64,000 nt of DNA. It comes from Candidatus Auribacterota bacterium. GTDB taxonomy: Bacteria; Auribacterota; JAFGBW01; JAFGJP01. Each line of letters opens with the position of its first letter. Positions within the stretch are counted from its first letter, which is position 1. Location: contig JAGLFH010000021.1 of assembly GCA_023144635.1 (NCBI GenBank), forward strand, positions 62,001 to 126,000, written 5' to 3'. Under the pieces are notes generated by a model. That model was given only the letters and a program-made list of their open reading frames with translations. It was not told where the DNA came from and did no database searches. Below are positions 26,057 through 35,189 of this stretch, piece by piece. The position numbers and the translations under genes are program-made.

Positions 26057-26845
26057 ATGGAGCATAGTCTTAAGGAAAAGATCCGTTTAGAAAAAATATC
26101 AGAGTATTTTTTAACAAACAAAAACATCCTTGATAATTCTATAGGTATTTTAAGCTATCAGGATACGTCTATTCAAACATTCATCGCAGCACATGTAGCA
26201 GGGCATCTTATTAAAAAAGGAATAGATGTAACCATATTGGATCTTTTCCAGGATTTTCCTAACACAAAATGCTTTTTCGATAAAAATAATATTCTGGAAA
26301 GTAATGTGTATGAAAGATCTTCCTGTATATCAGAAAAACCTGAATATGTTAAACAATGTAAAAATTTTGATGAGATTACAATATTTTTAGAAAAAGAATA
26401 TAAAAAAGAAACATCAAATTCCAAAAATAAAAGATCCGTTTTATTGAATATTCCTTTTGATGCTACAAACAATATGTGGCAGGTCCTTAAAATGGTGAGA
26501 AATGTCGTTATTATCACAAATGATAAGATAGATGCTCTTTTAAGAACTTCCAATATTCTAAAAAAACTTTTCAGTAAAAATACTATCTCATATGCAGGTA
26601 TTGTTTTTGGACGGATCAAGAAAAAGAATGATCCAATGGATTTTTTTGAAAAGATCTGCAAATCTGTTAACCCGGAATTTAGTAAATATATAATCAATCT
26701 CGGTACGATCAACTCCTGTCAGGAGATATTTCATTCTTTACTTGCAGGAAGGCTTGTATTTGAAGATCATGCCGATTCAGAGATTGCTGCTAGAATAAAA
26801 TGTCTTATTGAAAACCTTTATGCACATATATCGATGCAAACTTAA
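26057..26845 (+). CDS. Degenerate ParA/MinD-like protein without a P-loop
   Basis: The 262-residue protein follows the ParA-CBM48 gene after 36 bases. Its secondary-structure order resembles a SIMIBI ATPase: GILSYQDTSIQTFIAAHVAGHLIKKGIDVTILDL where MinD-type proteins have GKGGVGKTT...G..V...D. The Walker A Lys/Thr are missing. VVIITNDKIDALLRTSNILKKL resembles the MinD/FlhG region after Walker B. It may heterodimerise with the ParA protein or act as a non-hydrolysing regulator. The family assignment is by pattern only. Confidence 0.6.
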   Translation: MEHSLKEKIRLEKISEYFLTNKNILDNSIGILSYQDTSIQTFIAAHVAGHLIKKGIDVTILDLFQDFPNTKCFFDKNNILESNVYERSSCISEKPEYVKQCKNFDEITIFLEKEYKKETSNSKNKRSVLLNIPFDATNNMWQVLKMVRNVVIITNDKIDALLRTSNILKKLFSKNTISYAGIVFGRIKKKNDPMDFFEKICKSVNPEFSKYIINLGTINSCQEIFHSLLAGRLVFEDHADSEIAARIKCLIENLYAHISMQT

Positions 26846-26925
26846 AATTGATCATACTGAATTATTTTACTTTCCTTTTATGATTACGTATAATATGTAT
26901 GTTTTTACTCTTTAATGGACTATAT

Positions 26926-27918
26926 ATGAAAAAAATACTTTTTGTTATTTCTCGATGCGAAAAACCAAGCTCCCGCTTAAGGGTGCTGCAGTATCTTCCA
27001 TGTCTGGAAAAAGAAGGTTTTTCTTGCAAGGTTGTAGAACTTAGAAAAAGTTTTATTAAAAGGCTAATATTTCTTTTATCTTCTTTTTCTAATGATATTA
27101 TATTCATTCAAAAAAAATTACTTTCCCGACTAGAGCTTTTTATAATAAAACTTTTCAGAAACAAGATCATTTACGATTTTGATGATAATGTGATCTTTAG
27201 AGAAGTTAATGAAAATGCTCAAAAAGATCTTAAAGCGGAAAAAAAATTGATCTCAATTCTTGAAAAAGCTGATATGGTCATTACTGGAAATGATCATTTG
27301 GCCTCTATTGCAAAACAGTATCAAAAAAAATCTATAAAAGTGCTTCCAACGCCATCTGCATATGAAGAAGATACTCCTGATCTACATGCACAGGATAAGG
27401 ATAATAAGGATCTCGTATGGGTCGGGTCTTCAGCCACACTCAAGTATCTAAGCATGCTGGAAGGCGTTTTTGACAAACTTACAAAAAAATTTCCATCTAT
27501 AAGGTTATATATTATAAGTGATAAGATCATTCCTTTAAAAGGTATCCATACTATACATGTTCCGTGGGAAAAAGAAGCAGAATACGATCTTATTAAAAAA
27601 GGAAATATAGGGCTTATGCCTCTTTTTGATAATGAATGGTGCCAGGGGAAATGCGGCTTTAAAATAATTCAGTATATGGCATGTTCAATACCTCCTGTTG
27701 CTTCTCCGGTAGGTTTTAATAAAGAGTTAATAAAAAACGGAATAAACGGATTTTTAGCTTCAAACGATAATGAATGGCTGGATAAAATATCTCTTTTGTT
27801 AACAGATAAAGAGCTTTATGGTAGAATCAGCCGGGCTGCAAAAGATACATTTATTGAAAAATATTCTCTAAAAGTAACAGCTAATAAATTAATAAGTTTT
27901 CTTAAAGAAGTAGACTGA
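26926..27918 (+). CDS. Group 1-like (GT-B) glycosyltransferase
   Basis: The ATG at 26926 (MKKILFVISRCEKPSSRLRVLQYLP) is preferred; a start 27 bases upstream adds an unrelated segment. From there it has 330 residues. The GT-B fold is suggested by IIYDFDDNVIFRE, ADMVITGNDHLASIAKQY, LVWVGSSATLKYL and the C-terminal GLMPLFDNEWCQGKCGFKIIQYMACSIPPVASPVG (Lys/Glu-type donor loop). It resembles GT4-family enzymes of surface polysaccharide synthesis. It opens a three-gene run with a GT2 enzyme and an O-antigen ligase-like protein. Confidence 0.85.
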   Translation: MKKILFVISRCEKPSSRLRVLQYLPCLEKEGFSCKVVELRKSFIKRLIFLLSSFSNDIIFIQKKLLSRLELFIIKLFRNKIIYDFDDNVIFREVNENAQKDLKAEKKLISILEKADMVITGNDHLASIAKQYQKKSIKVLPTPSAYEEDTPDLHAQDKDNKDLVWVGSSATLKYLSMLEGVFDKLTKKFPSIRLYIISDKIIPLKGIHTIHVPWEKEAEYDLIKKGNIGLMPLFDNEWCQGKCGFKIIQYMACSIPPVASPVGFNKELIKNGINGFLASNDNEWLDKISLLLTDKELYGRISRAAKDTFIEKYSLKVTANKLISFLKEVD

Positions 27919-27939
27919 TTGTACAAAGGCAAATTTTAA

Positions 27940-28905
27940 GTGGATATTTCGATTTTGATCATAAGTTATAATGTTGTTGATGACCTTAAAGAATGTTTGT
28001 CATCAATATTTGGCAACATAAAGGATCTCTCCGTGGAGGTAATCGTTGTAGACAATGCCTCCAAAGACGGATCTTCCGAAATGGTAAAAAAAGATTTTCC
28101 TGATTGTTTAGTAATAGAAAGCAAGGAAAACCTTGGTTTTGCAAAAGCAAACAATCTTGCATATAAAAGCTCTAAATCAAAAACCTTACTTTTTCTGAAT
28201 CCGGACACAATTATTACAGGTGTTGGGCTTAAAGCAGGTATTAATAAATTTATGTCTGATAGCACGATCGGCGCTATGGGGCCTCTTTTATTAAATAGTG
28301 ATAATACTATTCAAAAAGGTGCTATAAGAAAATTTCCGGGAGTAATTGACACAATAGTAAGGCTTACTTTTTTGAGAAAGATACCATTTGTAAGAGACCT
28401 TGCAAAAAATTACCGCATGAGAGATTTTGACTTTTCAACCTCTTCACAAGTTGAACAGATATCAGGTGCGGCATTTTTTGTTAAAAAAGATGTTTTTGAA
28501 AAAGTAGGGTTTTTTGATGAAAACTTTTTTGTTTTTTATGAAGAAGTAGATCTTTGCAAAAGGATATATGAAAACGGGTTTAAAATAATATATGATCCCG
28601 AAATCAATATAATCCATAAAGGCGGAAAAAGCAGCGAAAATGAAAACGGGTTTGTAAGAGCTGTAAATATAAGATCTCTTTTATACTATTTCCGCAAACA
28701 TTTAAAAGGAATAAAAAAACTTTTCTTTTCTCTTGTTTTTAAGGCCATGTTCCTAATAGACCTTTTCTTAGAGATCATTGCAGATATTATTATTGAATAT
28801 TTTCCTGCTGTTTCTAATAAGAAAAGATTAAAGCGCAAAAAAAAGAGTGATTTTAGAAAGTATTTCCTTAAAAATTGTTTTTTTGACTTTTTGCTGCATT
28901 GGTAG
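27940..28905 (+). CDS. GT2 family glycosyltransferase (rhamnosyltransferase-like)
   Basis: The start is GTG at 27940 (DISILIISYN). The 321-residue protein has the GT-A pattern VIVVDNASKDGS, ENLGFAKANN, LFLNPDT (DxD-equivalent), GAAFFVKKDVFEKVGFFDENFFVFYEEVDLCKRI (acceptor-side ED motif) and a C-terminal amphipathic/hydrophobic region near 260-290. This is typical of WbbL-like transferases acting on cell-surface polysaccharide at the inner membrane. It lies 21 bases after the preceding glycosyltransferase. Confidence 0.92.
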   Translation: MDISILIISYNVVDDLKECLSSIFGNIKDLSVEVIVVDNASKDGSSEMVKKDFPDCLVIESKENLGFAKANNLAYKSSKSKTLLFLNPDTIITGVGLKAGINKFMSDSTIGAMGPLLLNSDNTIQKGAIRKFPGVIDTIVRLTFLRKIPFVRDLAKNYRMRDFDFSTSSQVEQISGAAFFVKKDVFEKVGFFDENFFVFYEEVDLCKRIYENGFKIIYDPEINIIHKGGKSSENENGFVRAVNIRSLLYYFRKHLKGIKKLFFSLVFKAMFLIDLFLEIIADIIIEYFPAVSNKKRLKRKKKSDFRKYFLKNCFFDFLLHW

Positions 28906-28914
28906 GAATAATTT

Positions 28915-30171
28915 ATGACAAAGACACGTTTTGAAATATATAAAAAAATATCTTTTATAGTTTTCTACATAATGCTTTTACTTCTTTTTTTACGAGCAGA
29001 TTTTTTAAAGTTTGAAACTTCTTATGCTAAGATCTCAATTAGTACGGTGAAAAATACTGTTTTACTCTTTATTATTTTATATCTACCAACTGCGTTTATA
29101 TCATTAAAAGAAAGCATGAAAAAAAGTAAAATAGTCTCTTTTCTTCTTTTATCTTCTTATTTACTAATAATCCTTTCCATAATATTTTCACCTTACGGAG
29201 ACTTTTCTAAGGACTATAAGCAGATAATGGTCATTACGGTTTATTTTTTGTTTTTCTTTATAATGAAAAATGGTCTTGTGAAAGATTGGAAGATTATAAA
29301 GAAAATATTAATATGTTCGTTTTTTATTGTTGCTGTTACGAATATTGTTTTTCATGTTTTTCACGGAATGGACAAAATAATAGAATCTTACCCTTTCTGG
29401 CCCGGCAAGAACATGTTTGCGGTTTTTTTGATGCTTGGGCTTTTTGTGATAATGGATGAGATGTTTTCTGCTACAAATAAAAAGGAAAGGAATATACTTC
29501 TACCATTACTGATATTGGGTATTGTAAGTCTGCTTTTTGCTTATTCACGAGCAGCATTGTTATCGTTTGTAATAGGTCTTATTGCTTTTCTTTTTATGAG
29601 AAGAGGTAAAAGAAAAGCAAGTATCATAATACTTTTCTTTTTACTTTTATCTGCAAATTTTGTTCCAGGAATAAAAAACCGCATAAAAGAAGGTGTTATG
29701 CGGAAAGATTACAATACTAAGGAAAGAATTGCTATATGGAAAGGAACTATGAAAATGATTCAAGATAGGCCCTTACTTGGAGTTGGTGCCTCGCATTTTT
29801 CAGAAGTCTTTTTTAATAATTATTCTGACTTTAAGTTTGAAAGAAAAAAAGAAAAAGAAAAAGAATATCACAGCCATAATCTACTATTGCAGTTTTTTTC
29901 AGAATCAGGTGTGCCCGTAGGAATAATGCTTCTTATAGCTTATTTTTTAATTATAATAGGATCTCTAAAAAAACAAATAAATGAAAAGACTCAAGACTAT
30001 GGTTTAATATGTGCCCTTTTTGCTTATTCTATATATTCGATATTTGATTCTACATACAACGGACGTTTTACTGATGCATCAATGTTTCATGTAAACCTGA
30101 TCGTACTTGTTTTCCTTGCCAGGCTTTTATATCTTAATGAAAAAAAGATAGATGGAGAAAATAAGAAGTAA
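28915..30171 (+). CDS. O-antigen ligase/polymerase-like membrane protein
   Basis: The 418-residue protein has about 11-12 membrane segments and the Wzy_C/WaaL signature: ENPLLGVG-like DRPLLGVGASHFSEVF, followed by YHSHNLLLQFFSESGVPVG with the conserved HN. These enzymes polymerise O-units or transfer glycans to lipid A or protein in the periplasm. Which of these applies cannot be read from sequence. It ends the run that began at 26926. Confidence 0.87.
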   Translation: MTKTRFEIYKKISFIVFYIMLLLLFLRADFLKFETSYAKISISTVKNTVLLFIILYLPTAFISLKESMKKSKIVSFLLLSSYLLIILSIIFSPYGDFSKDYKQIMVITVYFLFFFIMKNGLVKDWKIIKKILICSFFIVAVTNIVFHVFHGMDKIIESYPFWPGKNMFAVFLMLGLFVIMDEMFSATNKKERNILLPLLILGIVSLLFAYSRAALLSFVIGLIAFLFMRRGKRKASIIILFFLLLSANFVPGIKNRIKEGVMRKDYNTKERIAIWKGTMKMIQDRPLLGVGASHFSEVFFNNYSDFKFERKKEKEKEYHSHNLLLQFFSESGVPVGIMLLIAYFLIIIGSLKKQINEKTQDYGLICALFAYSIYSIFDSTYNGRFTDASMFHVNLIVLVFLARLLYLNEKKIDGENKK

Positions 30172-30398
30172 AAAATGTAATGCAAAAAGTGATTTGTAAA
30201 GAGTAAGTTATTATATCTGAAAAGTGTGCAAGATGTATTAATATGTAGTCTTATTTAATTTTTAGGAAATATATTATTATCTATAACAAGGTGAAAATAT
30301 CAGAACAGGAAAATTTAGTTTTTTGCACACAGAAGTCATTTTTTTAAAAAACAGAGTTTCATCTCTTTCAATTTCTATTAACATCAATGGATTGAACA

Positions 30399-32276
30399 AT
30401 GAATAAGAGTAGAATATTTATTTCATTATTATTGATATTAACATTGTCTTTTATTGCTTTTTTTCCGGTTTTTAAAAATGGTTTTGTTACATTGGATGAT
30501 GATATATATATTGTTGGGAATTCGGTGATTAAGGATGTATCATGGAAAAACATTAAAGAAATATTTTCTTCTTTTTGTCTTGGTAATTACCATCCTGCTA
30601 CGATGTTGTCATACTTGATTGAATATTATTTTTTTGGCCTCGATCCATCGATATACCATGCGACAAATTTTTTCATACATTTTTTGAACTGCCTTCTTGT
30701 TTTCCTGCTCATTTTCCTGATCAGCAAAAACTATTTTGTTTCACTTGTGACAACGCTTCTTTTTGCAGTGCATCCTTTACATGTGGAATCAGTTGCATGG
30801 GTAAGCGAGCGTAAAGATGTCCTGTATTCCTTTTTTTACCTGGGAGCGCTTATTTCATATATTTATTATCTTAAAAAAGATCAATTATTACGGTTTTATT
30901 ATTTTGCTTTATTATTGTTTACAGTATCTCTTTTATCAAAGGCAATGGCAGTTACTCTTCCACTGATGCTTTATGCTATTGATTATTTTTTTAACAGAAA
31001 AAGTGACAAAAGCAGGTTTTGGGAAAAAATTCCTTTTCTTTCACTGTCGGTCGTTTTTGGTACTGTGGCTGTTTTTGCGCAGTATTCGAGCGATGCTGTC
31101 TCTCATACAACGTTTTTGATGAGAATAGGGGCTGCAAGCTATGGGATTATTTTTTATTTAAAAAAACTTTTTTTACCTATAGAGCTATGCTGCTTTTATC
31201 CATATCCTGAGATAAAAGCAGGAACTTTGTTAAAAGAATTAATGTTTTTACCTATGATAGTTGTATTTTTTATCCTGACAATAACAATGTCAGCCAAATA
31301 TAAAAAAAAATTGATCTTTGGTAGTCTGTTTTTTGTAATCAGTCTTTTGCCTGTTCTTCAATTTATTCCTGTAGGTCAAGCAATTGCCGCAGATCGCTAT
31401 ATGTATCTTGCCTCTATAGGTGTTTTCTATATCATTAGTGAACTTTTGTGCTGGGTTTATTTAAGAAAAAATAAGTATGAAAAATATGCCAGGTTTATGT
31501 TGGTGTTCATAATAGCTGGAATCATATGCTTATTATCAATATTAACACACAAAAGGGCGAGTGTCTGGAAAGACGGCATATCATTATGGAGTGATGTGAT
31601 AAGAAAATATCCTGTTAATTCAAATGCATATTATGGCCGAGGTCTTGCCTATTACAATGATAGCAATTTTGAGAATGCTCTCTCTGATTATAATAGGGCG
31701 ATCGAACTAGAGCCTAATTTTACTGATGCTTATAATGCTCGTGGTGCTGCATACTTCAAAAAAAGGAATTTTGAGAATGCTATTTCAGACTACAATAAGG
31801 CACTTAAGCTTAAGCCTGGTCTTGTTGCTTCTTATTATAACAGGGGTGTTGCGTATGCAAAAAAAGGCAATTTTGAGAATGCTATTTTAGATTATAACAA
31901 GGCAATCGAACTAAAACCTGAACATATTGATGCCTATTATCAAAGAGGTCTTGCATATGGTATGGAAGGTGACCATGACAATGTTATCAATGATAATAAA
32001 AAAGTGATCGAACTTAATCCTTTTTATATAAAAGCATACAATAATCTGGGGATTGCATATACAATTAAAAGCGATTTTGAAACAGCTGTTTCTTATTTCA
32101 ACATTGCAATTGAAGTTGATGAAGCATATAGCGAAGCGTATTACAACCGGGCTAAAGCATACTTTCATAAGCGTGAGTTCAAAAAAAGTTTGCAAGATGT
32201 ACGCAAAGCTCAGGAACTTAACTATGCTGTTCAACCCGAATTTCTTGAGAAGCTTATAGCATTGATGAGTAAATAG
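30399..32276 (+). CDS. GT-C membrane glycosyltransferase (TMTC-like) with C-terminal TPR repeats
   Basis: The 625-residue protein has about 10-12 membrane segments in residues 1-385, with an acidic motif in the first periplasmic loop (FVTLDDDIYIVGN), HPATMLSYLIEYYFFG and HPLHVESVAWVSERKD. These are the landmarks of the TMTC/PMT-like GT-C family that uses lipid-linked sugars. Residues 407-615 hold six 34-residue TPR units (A-Y-x2-R-G-x-A-Y ... A-I-x-D-Y-x-K-A-I-E-L-x-P). The TPRs may bind acceptor protein. It has a paralogue at 41798-43492. The 227-base gap before it shows no gene. Confidence 0.82.
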   Translation: MNKSRIFISLLLILTLSFIAFFPVFKNGFVTLDDDIYIVGNSVIKDVSWKNIKEIFSSFCLGNYHPATMLSYLIEYYFFGLDPSIYHATNFFIHFLNCLLVFLLIFLISKNYFVSLVTTLLFAVHPLHVESVAWVSERKDVLYSFFYLGALISYIYYLKKDQLLRFYYFALLLFTVSLLSKAMAVTLPLMLYAIDYFFNRKSDKSRFWEKIPFLSLSVVFGTVAVFAQYSSDAVSHTTFLMRIGAASYGIIFYLKKLFLPIELCCFYPYPEIKAGTLLKELMFLPMIVVFFILTITMSAKYKKKLIFGSLFFVISLLPVLQFIPVGQAIAADRYMYLASIGVFYIISELLCWVYLRKNKYEKYARFMLVFIIAGIICLLSILTHKRASVWKDGISLWSDVIRKYPVNSNAYYGRGLAYYNDSNFENALSDYNRAIELEPNFTDAYNARGAAYFKKRNFENAISDYNKALKLKPGLVASYYNRGVAYAKKGNFENAILDYNKAIELKPEHIDAYYQRGLAYGMEGDHDNVINDNKKVIELNPFYIKAYNNLGIAYTIKSDFETAVSYFNIAIEVDEAYSEAYYNRAKAYFHKREFKKSLQDVRKAQELNYAVQPEFLEKLIALMSK

Positions 32277-32314
32277 ATAAAGTCAGCTGTTCTTGAAGGG
32301 TGAAAATTTGTCTA

Positions 32315-33817
32315 TTAATTAACTACTTTTATTTCAATATTTTCCTTCGAATAAATTATAAAATCTTCCCCGTTAACTTTTAGTCTATTAGAATGCGGCA
32401 TGTTTTTATATATAAACAATAATTGATTCATCTTTTTTATAGTATCATGATCTTCTTTTCTGTTAAGTATCAATATATCTGCTGCACAAGCGTTTTCATG
32501 AACAGATCTTATTAAAAAATCTTCAAGAGGTATATGCTCCCCGCGGGGATAAAAAGAATAACGTATATCATTACTTGCGATTTTTATCTTACTTTTTCCT
32601 AGTTGCAGGCCCATGGCTATTTTTTTAATGCTTCCATTAGTGTTATCATAACGCGGGACAGCTTTAACGGCTGCGATCATAAAAATAAGAGCTACTATAT
32701 AAGAGCTGACTTTCCTATGGAGTTTTTTTGAAAGCCAATCGTCAAATATAAAAAAGCCTCGAGCAACATAAAATGAAATAAGTGGAAAAAAAGGAATGTA
32801 ATAACGTCTGTCAAGATTATAAAAAGAAATTATTATAAAATAAGTTGCTATTAGCCAAAGAACTATAACCCTTAATGAATCTTTTTGTTTTTTTGAAAAA
32901 AAGAATAACAATAGCAAAATAAAATAAGGCCTGAAAAAAGCTTCCGGAAGATGCCATATAGTTTCCTTTAATCCATAAATAAGTTTTCTTAATGCAAAAA
33001 AAGGGTGCTGCATGGTAAAAGAGATCACTCCTATAGGTTCAAGATCTTTCATCTCGGGAAATGTTCTTTTAACGGAAAGATAAAACACAATATTTTGTTT
33101 ATTACTAAGCATAAGCTCACCTGTTTCATTATAAAGGTAGATAACATATGGCGTTATGGTAAGTAATATTACTGATACAAAAATTACTGTATTAAAAAAC
33201 CGGTTTCTATATTCTTTATCAAAAATATTTACTAATATCAAAAGCAATAAAGCTATTGCAATACTTTCCGGTTTTACATAATAAGAAAGTCCAAATGAAA
33301 AAGCAGACAGAAAAGATAAAATATATGATTTTCTTTGTGATGCCGTTATAAGCCCATATATACCCCAGAAAAGAAGAAGCGTAAAAAGAGTTTCTGTTAA
33401 AACTTCTGAAGAATAACGAAATAATAATGGATGTGTACATGTGATGACAGAAGCCCATAAAGCAACTCTGTCGCCGTAAAACTTTTTCCCTATGAAATAC
33501 ACAGAGAAAACCAGAACTATGAAAAATAATGTAGAACTAAAAATTCCGCAGAATTCATAAAAATCGAAGTATTTTCCTATTATAGGAAATAATTGAAAAA
33601 TAGGCTCTATTATGTATGCAAGTAAGCCTGTTATAACCGGATAAAGCGGCGGAAATGTGATGTTTAGTGCTTCTTTTAGCCCAGATTTGTGAAAACCCTC
33701 TGCTAATGTTGCGTAAGTTACTCCATCCTTTGCTATTACGTCATAATAAAAGAATCCAGAAATTTTTAAAAAAATAAAAAAAACAACCAAAAATACTAAA
33801 ATATGAGTCTTTTTCAT
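32315..33817 (-). CDS. PMT/ArnT-like GT-C glycosyltransferase
   Basis: The 500-residue integral membrane protein has about 11-12 segments. The first loop carries YYDVIAKDGVTYATLAEGF and FPPLYPVITGL, resembling the D-x-x-x-Y and PPLYP elements of GT39/GT83 enzymes. The middle carries SEVLTETLFTLLLFWGIYG. It probably transfers a sugar from a polyprenyl-phosphate donor to a lipid or protein at the periplasmic side. It runs opposite to its neighbours, convergent with the TMTC-like gene and divergent from the PseG-like gene. Confidence 0.8.
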   Translation of the reverse strand: MKKTHILVFLVVFFIFLKISGFFYYDVIAKDGVTYATLAEGFHKSGLKEALNITFPPLYPVITGLLAYIIEPIFQLFPIIGKYFDFYEFCGIFSSTLFFIVLVFSVYFIGKKFYGDRVALWASVITCTHPLLFRYSSEVLTETLFTLLLFWGIYGLITASQRKSYILSFLSAFSFGLSYYVKPESIAIALLLLILVNIFDKEYRNRFFNTVIFVSVILLTITPYVIYLYNETGELMLSNKQNIVFYLSVKRTFPEMKDLEPIGVISFTMQHPFFALRKLIYGLKETIWHLPEAFFRPYFILLLLFFFSKKQKDSLRVIVLWLIATYFIIISFYNLDRRYYIPFFPLISFYVARGFFIFDDWLSKKLHRKVSSYIVALIFMIAAVKAVPRYDNTNGSIKKIAMGLQLGKSKIKIASNDIRYSFYPRGEHIPLEDFLIRSVHENACAADILILNRKEDHDTIKKMNQLLFIYKNMPHSNRLKVNGEDFIIYSKENIEIKVVN

Positions 33818-33987
33818 GATTTTTCGAGTGGTCTATTGATTATTTTTGCCATTTTCCTTACAATGCTCTTAAGTATTTGTAAATGGTATATTAATTGCTT
33901 TTTACTATTATTTATATAAAATAATTCAAGCTTTTTGGTAAAAATACCGATTTTATTGTAGTAATTTTAAACTTTTAGGAGTTTACT

Positions 33988-35043
33988 TTGATAAAAAGTC
34001 CAATTGCGATCAGAGTTGATGGTAGTTTTAAGCGCGGGATGGGGCATATTGTAAGAATGCTTTCTATTGCTCGTGAGCTAAGTGATAATCAAATACCATC
34101 GATCTTTATTATGAAGCCTTTTAAAGAAGGGTACAATATTATTCAAAAAGCAGGATTTCCCATCTATTTAATTAATGAAGATTATGATGAAAGTATTGAT
34201 GGTATTGATCTTATAAAAAGAATATTGAGCGATGCTGGTTCAAAAATAATCATAAATGATGTTCAGGGAACTTCACATAATTACATGATCTCCTTAAAAA
34301 GATATGGGTATTTTACTATAAATATAGATGATATTGGAAAAGGAGCAAGACTTGCCGATGTACTTATTGATGCATTTATACCACAAGATAAAACATGTGA
34401 AAAATTGTATAGATTCTTTGGTATGGATTACCTTATTCTGCGAGATGAATTTTTTAAGAACCGTCCCTCAACACTAAGGCCCGATGTCAAAAAGATATGT
34501 GTTATGCCTGGTGGTACTAATGCAGGCAAAATGATGGAAAAAGTAATTGGATGGCTATCTAGCCTTAATAAACAGTATGAACTATATGTGATGACAGGTG
34601 CGGGCGTTGATAATGATTCTGCGATATATTCTGACCATAATAACAGTGTTATTATGGTTAGTGACTGGAATGGGGTACCTGATATTCTGGCAGATTGTGA
34701 TCTTAGTATTGCATCCGGCGGGATCTCAATGTGTGAATCCTGTACGGTAGGTATACCTACAATAGCAATTGCACAGGTAAAACATGAGCTCAATAATATT
34801 AATCTTCTTTCATCAAAACAAGCTGTCTTTTCTATGGGTTATATCAAAGACCTAAAAAAAGAAGTATTTCTGGAAGCTTTTAAAAGAATAGAAAAATCTT
34901 ACGAATATAGAAGTATTCTTGCAGAAAAAGGCAAAAAAGCTGTTGATGGTAAAGGTAAAGAAAGAATTATAAATATTATTAAAAGATTTTATCAGGATAT
35001 CTGTACATCAAAAGATATGCTTTTAAAAATAGCAGTAAACTAA
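33988..35043 (+). CDS. PseG/SpsG-like UDP-sugar hydrolase or transferase
   Basis: The start is TTG at 33988 with AGGAG 7 bases upstream. The 351-residue GT28/MurG-fold protein starts with IAIRVDGSFKRGMGHIVRMLSIA (the GxGHxxR motif of PseG) and has IINDVQGTS, INIDDIGKGARLADVLID, VMPGGTNAGKMM and SIASGGISMCESCTVGIPTIAIAQ. PseG removes UDP during pseudaminic acid synthesis. Together with the DUF115/Maf-like and DegT genes downstream, it indicates a nonulosonic-acid-type sugar. The remaining pathway genes (pseB, pseH, pseI, pseF) are not in the window. Confidence 0.8.
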   Translation: MIKSPIAIRVDGSFKRGMGHIVRMLSIARELSDNQIPSIFIMKPFKEGYNIIQKAGFPIYLINEDYDESIDGIDLIKRILSDAGSKIIINDVQGTSHNYMISLKRYGYFTINIDDIGKGARLADVLIDAFIPQDKTCEKLYRFFGMDYLILRDEFFKNRPSTLRPDVKKICVMPGGTNAGKMMEKVIGWLSSLNKQYELYVMTGAGVDNDSAIYSDHNNSVIMVSDWNGVPDILADCDLSIASGGISMCESCTVGIPTIAIAQVKHELNNINLLSSKQAVFSMGYIKDLKKEVFLEAFKRIEKSYEYRSILAEKGKKAVDGKGKERIINIIKRFYQDICTSKDMLLKIAVN

Positions 35044-35189
35044 TTTGTTTTGGGGTTAAGTTTCTTCCAGTTTATTGGCAGGGTTTACAGGATGAAATCA
35101 GTATTTTAATTTATACGGGAAAATCGTATAAAATCTATAATGTGTCCTGTAGCATCTTTGTTAATTGTCTATAAAAAAAGAGATAAACT

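Noticed and set aside
26173-26712. 179-codon minus-strand ORF opposite the ParA-like gene
   Set aside because: It is a shadow of the plus-strand gene, with no ribosome binding site or domain.
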